Source: Helopsaltes ochotensis (lineage: Eukaryota; Chordata; Aves; Passeriformes; Locustellidae). From it: a stretch of DNA of 64,000 nt. Below are positions 59,595-64,000 of this stretch, piece by piece; the stretch's first letter is position 1, and each line of letters starts with the position of its first letter. The position numbers and the translations under genes are program-made. The stretch covers positions 69,743-133,742 of the forward strand of contig VXBM01001102.1 in NCBI GenBank assembly GCA_013400155.1, written 5' to 3'. Below the pieces are notes generated by a model. The model worked only from the letters and a program-made list of their open reading frames with translations. It had not been told where the DNA came from and did not search any database.

Positions 59595-61718
59595 TGTATT
59601 ACAAAGTATTTTGACAGCATCCTTTTGGGGAAGATCTGCTGTTCTGTTTACTTTCCCACACGTTAATCCCATGCACCTTGCAGGACGTTTCAGGTAGGAA
59701 AAACACCTGCCAACATATAGGGAAGGAAGATGACAAGCTGTGCACCCTGTGGTCCAGCAGGCAGGGCAGGCAGAGTCAGGAGGGAAGTGAAAGGCTTACT
59801 GTGATGAAAAAGTCACTTGAGGAAAGACAGCCCTGCTGGTCTGGAAATAAGAATATGACTGGCTCCAGTCTTCCAGGGATTCAGTGCAGAATGTGGATCT
59901 TGTTTTTTAAAAAATAACTAAATTAATTACAATAACTAAATTTAATTACAAAAAAAAAAAAAAATTGCCTTTGTTACCCAGCTGTTCATTAAAATTCATT
60001 TCAAGACCAGAAGCAATCTCATTGTCCAGCTGGTCTGGTCTTCGAATTAAGCCTAGAAATCCCACCATTCCTGAACAACATCCCTCATCTTGATTGGACC
60101 AAAGCAAGTTTCACCAGAGGAAGGCTCTTTTCATGTTCCTGCAGCTTGTGCACCTCAGCAGGTTTAACTAGCCCTGCCTGGAGCACTTGCAGAGAAAAGA
60201 CAAAGCATGTCAAGGTTTGTTCCTAATAAAAAGGCACTGCAGCCCAAATCCCTGGCTGCTATAAATGGATACATCCTCAGAGGAGCCAGGACAATCCAAG
60301 AGGGCACAGCACATAGCCTGGAATATATTTTATTCATCTTCCCCCAGGAGAAGATGGTATTACTTACCAGACTTTCCATGGCCTGACTTCACCTGGAAAG
60401 TGGCACAGAGGACCCACACGTCTGGGGTTAACAGCAACATGCCAAAGGCATCACCCAGAGCAGAAAATTCCTAAATTGCTGCCAGATACAGCTGGGTGGC
60501 TGTAGCCAAGGGAGGGATCCATGCAGCCCTGATGCTTTCACATTTCCCTGAATCCCCACGGCTGGCTACACCCCCTGGCAGGATGTGGGGTGAGATAGGC
60601 CTTGCTCTGAGCTGGTTCCAATGTTTTCATGTGAATACAATGAGAGCAGGAGGCAGCTGCCTGTGTCTCCCAAAGAGAAATCCAGCCAGTGCTAGGAGCA
60701 CCCATCCGGGGAGGCATCCTGCCCTCCCTTGTTGCCCTGACTTTTGCAGCCTTTCTGGTGTGTTTCTTAGTTCTTAGAGTGGAGTCAGAATTCTCAATGT
60801 TGTGCATTGCTTTTGCTTCTTCTCATGCAGGTGCTATCAATAGATAGGATTGTTTGGGAAATTTCTCTGGTAAACACCACGTGTATTCTGAGTGAAAAAA
60901 ACATTTGACTGACTGTCAGCTGGGCCAGTGGAATTGGAGAGGTGACCACACTCTCATCCAATCCCTGGCATGGATCTGAAAACTATATAAGAAAGGAAAA
61001 TGAAAGTCAAGCCCTCTTTTGATCTTTCCCCTCATTGAGTGTCCTGCGTTGCTCTTGCTGCGCTAAACAGCGACACTCCCTCTCTTGGCAGCTCGTGTCT
61101 GTAGGTGAGGTAAAATCCTCTGATTTCTGGCATGGTCATTCGGGCTGGGCACACCAGCTGCAGGGAGCTGAGCTTCCAGGGCCAGTGGAGTGTTGTGGCT
61201 GTCACAGAACAGGAGGGTATTTGGACAAATCAAAGCACTGCATGGCAGTAATTATTGCTGGTCAGGTTAAATGAGCTAAAATAAACCTGAGGCGCCGAAT
61301 GCACTGCAGGATGCAGATGTGACTGGTCACAAGGGGCCCTACAGCCCCTACACTGCACTGTAGAGAGGAAAAAAACATCTGTGGCTTCGTTCCCAGTGTC
61401 CAAAGGGGAAACTGAGGCACAAAGAAATCCACTGCTTTTTGTGGGGGACAGAACACCTGAGGTGTCACAGCCTTCATGACAAACACTCCTTGCAAACATA
61501 TACCAAAGACAGACAAGCTGTTCAAGTGCTTTGGACAAGTTGGGTGGTGAGATCTAAATCCGTGGCTTTAAAGGGCATTTAAATGTTCCCAAGGAGATGA
61601 TGTTTTCCTGGGAAGAAGCCTCTCATGCTCTGAAATATGTGGGCTGTGTTGGCTGCCTACAAATTCTGAGCAGGAGGTACCACTCCAGCTGCAGCATTAA
61701 GGATGTGAAAACTAAAGG

Positions 61719-61963
61719 CCTGGTCACAAGCTGTGACAGGACAGGGAGTAATGGTTTTAAACAAAAAGAGGGTTGATTTATACAAGAAGTTTTTTACAGT
61801 GAGGAGGGGAAAACACTGGCTAGAGAGGTGGTGGATGTCCCATCCCTGGAAGCATTCTAGGTGAGGTTGGACAGGGCTCTGAGGAATCTGGTCTAGTGGA
61901 AGATGTTCCTGCTCTTTGCAAGTGGACTGGACTAGAAACAACTCAAACTATTCTGTGATTGTA
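61719..61963 (+). mobile_element. CR1 LINE 3' fragment
   Basis: It reads cctggtcacaagctgtgaca, then gtggtggatgtcccatccctgg, gaggttggacagggctctga and gaatctggtctagtggaaga, and ends aactattctgtgattgta. This is a 5'-truncated + strand CR1 with a mutated tail. Confidence 0.9.
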
Positions 61964-63606
61964 AATATGAAAATTGATGAGAATTTAACAGAATTAACAC
62001 CTATTGGTGTAATAACTTCTGGGGGGAAAGTTCCACATTTGCAATCTGGTGTTGATTTGGCTTCTGTCCCTCAGGGCAGATCTGCAGCATCTCTTTTGCT
62101 CTCCTCTGTGAAAGATCATCTCAAAGTGGCCTTTTGCTGCCTTGGTTTCAGTCAGTACATCCTTCCCACCTCCCCCTTCTACTCCCCAGCCTGGCTGCAT
62201 CAGTCAAAGCTCTTTTCCCACCCTCCAGTGTTTTGTTCTGATCATTTGCTGAGGTTTCTACTGTCTCACCGTGTCCGGGTACAGCCCTGCTTTCCTGCTG
62301 GCTGCAAAGGAAGGAAGTTTGCCACTTTCTAACCCTGCCTCTAATCCTGAGACTGCAGCACAGCCAGACTCCATCAGAGAAATTCAGTGAAGGAAATGAC
62401 TTCACACCAAGGAGATGTTTTGCAGGTGCTCACAGCTCTGGCAAAGAGTTTGTAGGAGCTTTTAGACATTCTACGTGAGAATCTCTACACACAGAGAAAG
62501 AGGGACACGTTGCTTTAAATTGCTTTCATACTAGTTTTGAGGTTTATTAAGGACACAAAGCAATTTGCAGGTTTCCCATAATAACTGTAATGCCAATTGA
62601 CAATATCAGAAGGATGGTGAGGCACAATTTGAAACAAAACATGAGGACTTTTTAAAGGGTAGTTAAATTCTCCATCAGCCAAAAAACTGCTCCTGTGCTG
62701 TTGGACAGAGCAGTCTCTATTCAGAATTACAGAAAGTAGGGTGATAAAATCACCTTCTTCCTACTCAGTCACAGTGCAGCTTTTACGGATTAAAAAAAAT
62801 TGTATCAGCTAATAAATTACAGGTTAAATTTAATCTGTGTCAGTGTGGACGGGACACCTGGGGAAGTTTCAAGCATGCATCCCTGCAAATGAAGGTGACT
62901 GCATCCAGGACACAAGGCACTGAGTAAGGGGGAGACAGGTGCAGGTATTACTCTGAGCAGCAGTTCTCTCCTAATGGCTATCTGAGAAGGTGTCTTTGTT
63001 GTGTGAGCTCCTGTGGACCTCTCCCACTTGGCAAATCTTCCTTTGTTCACTTAATTTCCCATGTTGCTCAGGGGAGAAATGAGGGATGAATGTGAGTGTG
63101 TCCTTCTGCAGGTGGGAACCAGGGGAACAAAGGCACTTGTGTGGCTGTGGTCACGGGGGGCTCTTGTGGCAGCTCCCAGGTGTCCCCCAGTCTGTAAAGA
63201 GTGGGTCTGAGGAGGTGTGAAGTGTCTTGTGGAACGTCTGCTCTCTTTCCTGTGCCAGACTTGTCTCACCCACCATTACTGGACACCCCACAGCTTTCCT
63301 GCAAGCACATCTGGCCGTCCCCCAGCTCTGTGTGCACCCTCAGGGGAGCAGCTCTCCATGGAGCTGAGCAGCTCAGGGAACGGTGGGAACACTCTTCCTT
63401 AGCCCCCTCTTTCCCAGCACCTCAGCCAGGGGCTCACTGAAACCAAACCACGATTGTTGCATTTTGGCTTGGTCCCTCTGGCTCTGGAAATTGTCAGGAG
63501 AGGTGCCTTGGGCTCTGCAGAGTCTCACTGATTCCAGGTGAAGCCATTTCCCCTCCAATCCCTGGACAAAAGCAGATGGTTCTACACATTTAATGTGTTT
63601 CTCTCC

Positions 63607-63621
63607 TTTTTTTTTTTTTTT
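63607..63621. repeat. Poly(T) tract, 15 bases
   Basis: A T-run followed by cagg. The resemblance to a splice acceptor is noted, but the open frame after it is not recognisable. Confidence 0.9.
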
Positions 63622-64000
63622 CAGGAATTGTCCCTCGTGAGATAAATTACTTTTTTTCAACAAAATGGGTCCAATTAAGCAAAGCACTGAAATACATGCT
63701 GAACTGTAACAGTCCACTGATATTAAGCAAAACACTTAATCATGAGCTTAAGTCCTTGGCTGAGTCAGGACTGAGTATGCATTCCCCCTAATTTCAAGGT
63801 AGTGATCTGAATACTTATTTCCATTTCATTGGCCTTGAGAGCTTTTTCTTTGACTGTTATTCCTGAATGACTGCAGGGCAAGATTAACTAATGGGGTTGG
63901 GAGGGGGAGGTGGTGGAAGTGCTGGTAACTGCATTTATGTTGTGGATTATGGGAGGAAGCTCAACCCCGGATGAATCAGGCTGTTATGGAGGAGGCAATG

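Larger units (their letters stand above)
59620..64000. other. Intergenic DNA downstream of RHOJ
   Basis: No recognisable exon on either strand. Conserved synteny places GPHB5 and then PPP2R5E after RHOJ in other vertebrates. I looked for the cystine-knot pattern of GPHB5 on the minus strand and did not see it, so those genes probably lie beyond the window. Contents are an A-run at 59950-59964, a CR1 copy at 61719-61963 and a T-run at 63607-63621. Confidence 0.6.

Noticed and set aside
59620..64000. Search for GPHB5 or PPP2R5E, the neighbours expected from synteny
   Set aside because: No minus-strand frame with a cystine-knot hormone pattern or a B56 phosphatase-subunit pattern was seen. The genes probably lie beyond the window.
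1..64000. Possible CRISPR array, tRNA, rRNA, prophage or other microbial system
   Set aside because: No regularly spaced repeats, cloverleaf-like sequences, rRNA cores or compact gene strings were seen. The window is a eukaryotic locus dominated by introns.

Overview
This window is vertebrate nuclear DNA, almost certainly from a bird. The evidence is one gene split by long GT-AG introns plus many short, 5'-truncated CR1 retroposon copies. Several of those copies end in the ATTCTRTG-type 3' microsatellite typical of avian CR1. There is no operon structure and no prokaryotic or viral gene. The species cannot be named from the sequence.

The only protein-coding gene I can support is RHOJ (TCL/RhoJ, a Cdc42/TC10-subfamily Rho GTPase) on the + strand. 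All five coding exons are present: 115-292, 43927-43985, 49279-49443, 50546-50641 and 51926-52072. They join in frame (178+59+165+96+147 bases) into a 214-residue protein plus stop, the usual length for RHOJ. All nucleotide-binding motifs are intact: P-loop G28-T35, switch I around T53, DTAGQ 75-79, TQID 133-136 and CSA 175-177. So are a polybasic tail and a C-terminal CAAX box, CTLV. The N-terminal residues before the P-loop and the HPKKKKKRC tail separate it from the paralogue RHOQ.

Layout: 1-114 is 5' UTR or 5' flank whose frame is open to the window edge. 293-43926 is a 43.6-kb first intron with CR1 copies (densest at 24.6-30.6 kb), simple repeats, a sequenced-gap block of 103 N, two strong inverted repeats and some possible regulatory stretches. 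43986-51925 carries exons 2-5 and three shorter introns. From 52073 onward lies the 3' UTR and then intergenic DNA. Several AATAAA sites compete as the transcript end. The most complete poly(A)-site architecture lies far downstream at 59.5-59.6 kb. The last 4.4 kb holds one CR1 copy and no recognisable gene.

I found no undescribed multi-gene system. The observations most worth checking are the divergent, cysteine-rich RHOJ C-terminus, the in-frame upstream ATG, the distal poly(A) module, an ETS/FOX/GATA motif cluster in intron 1 and a perfect 13-bp-arm hairpin at 6.1 kb.
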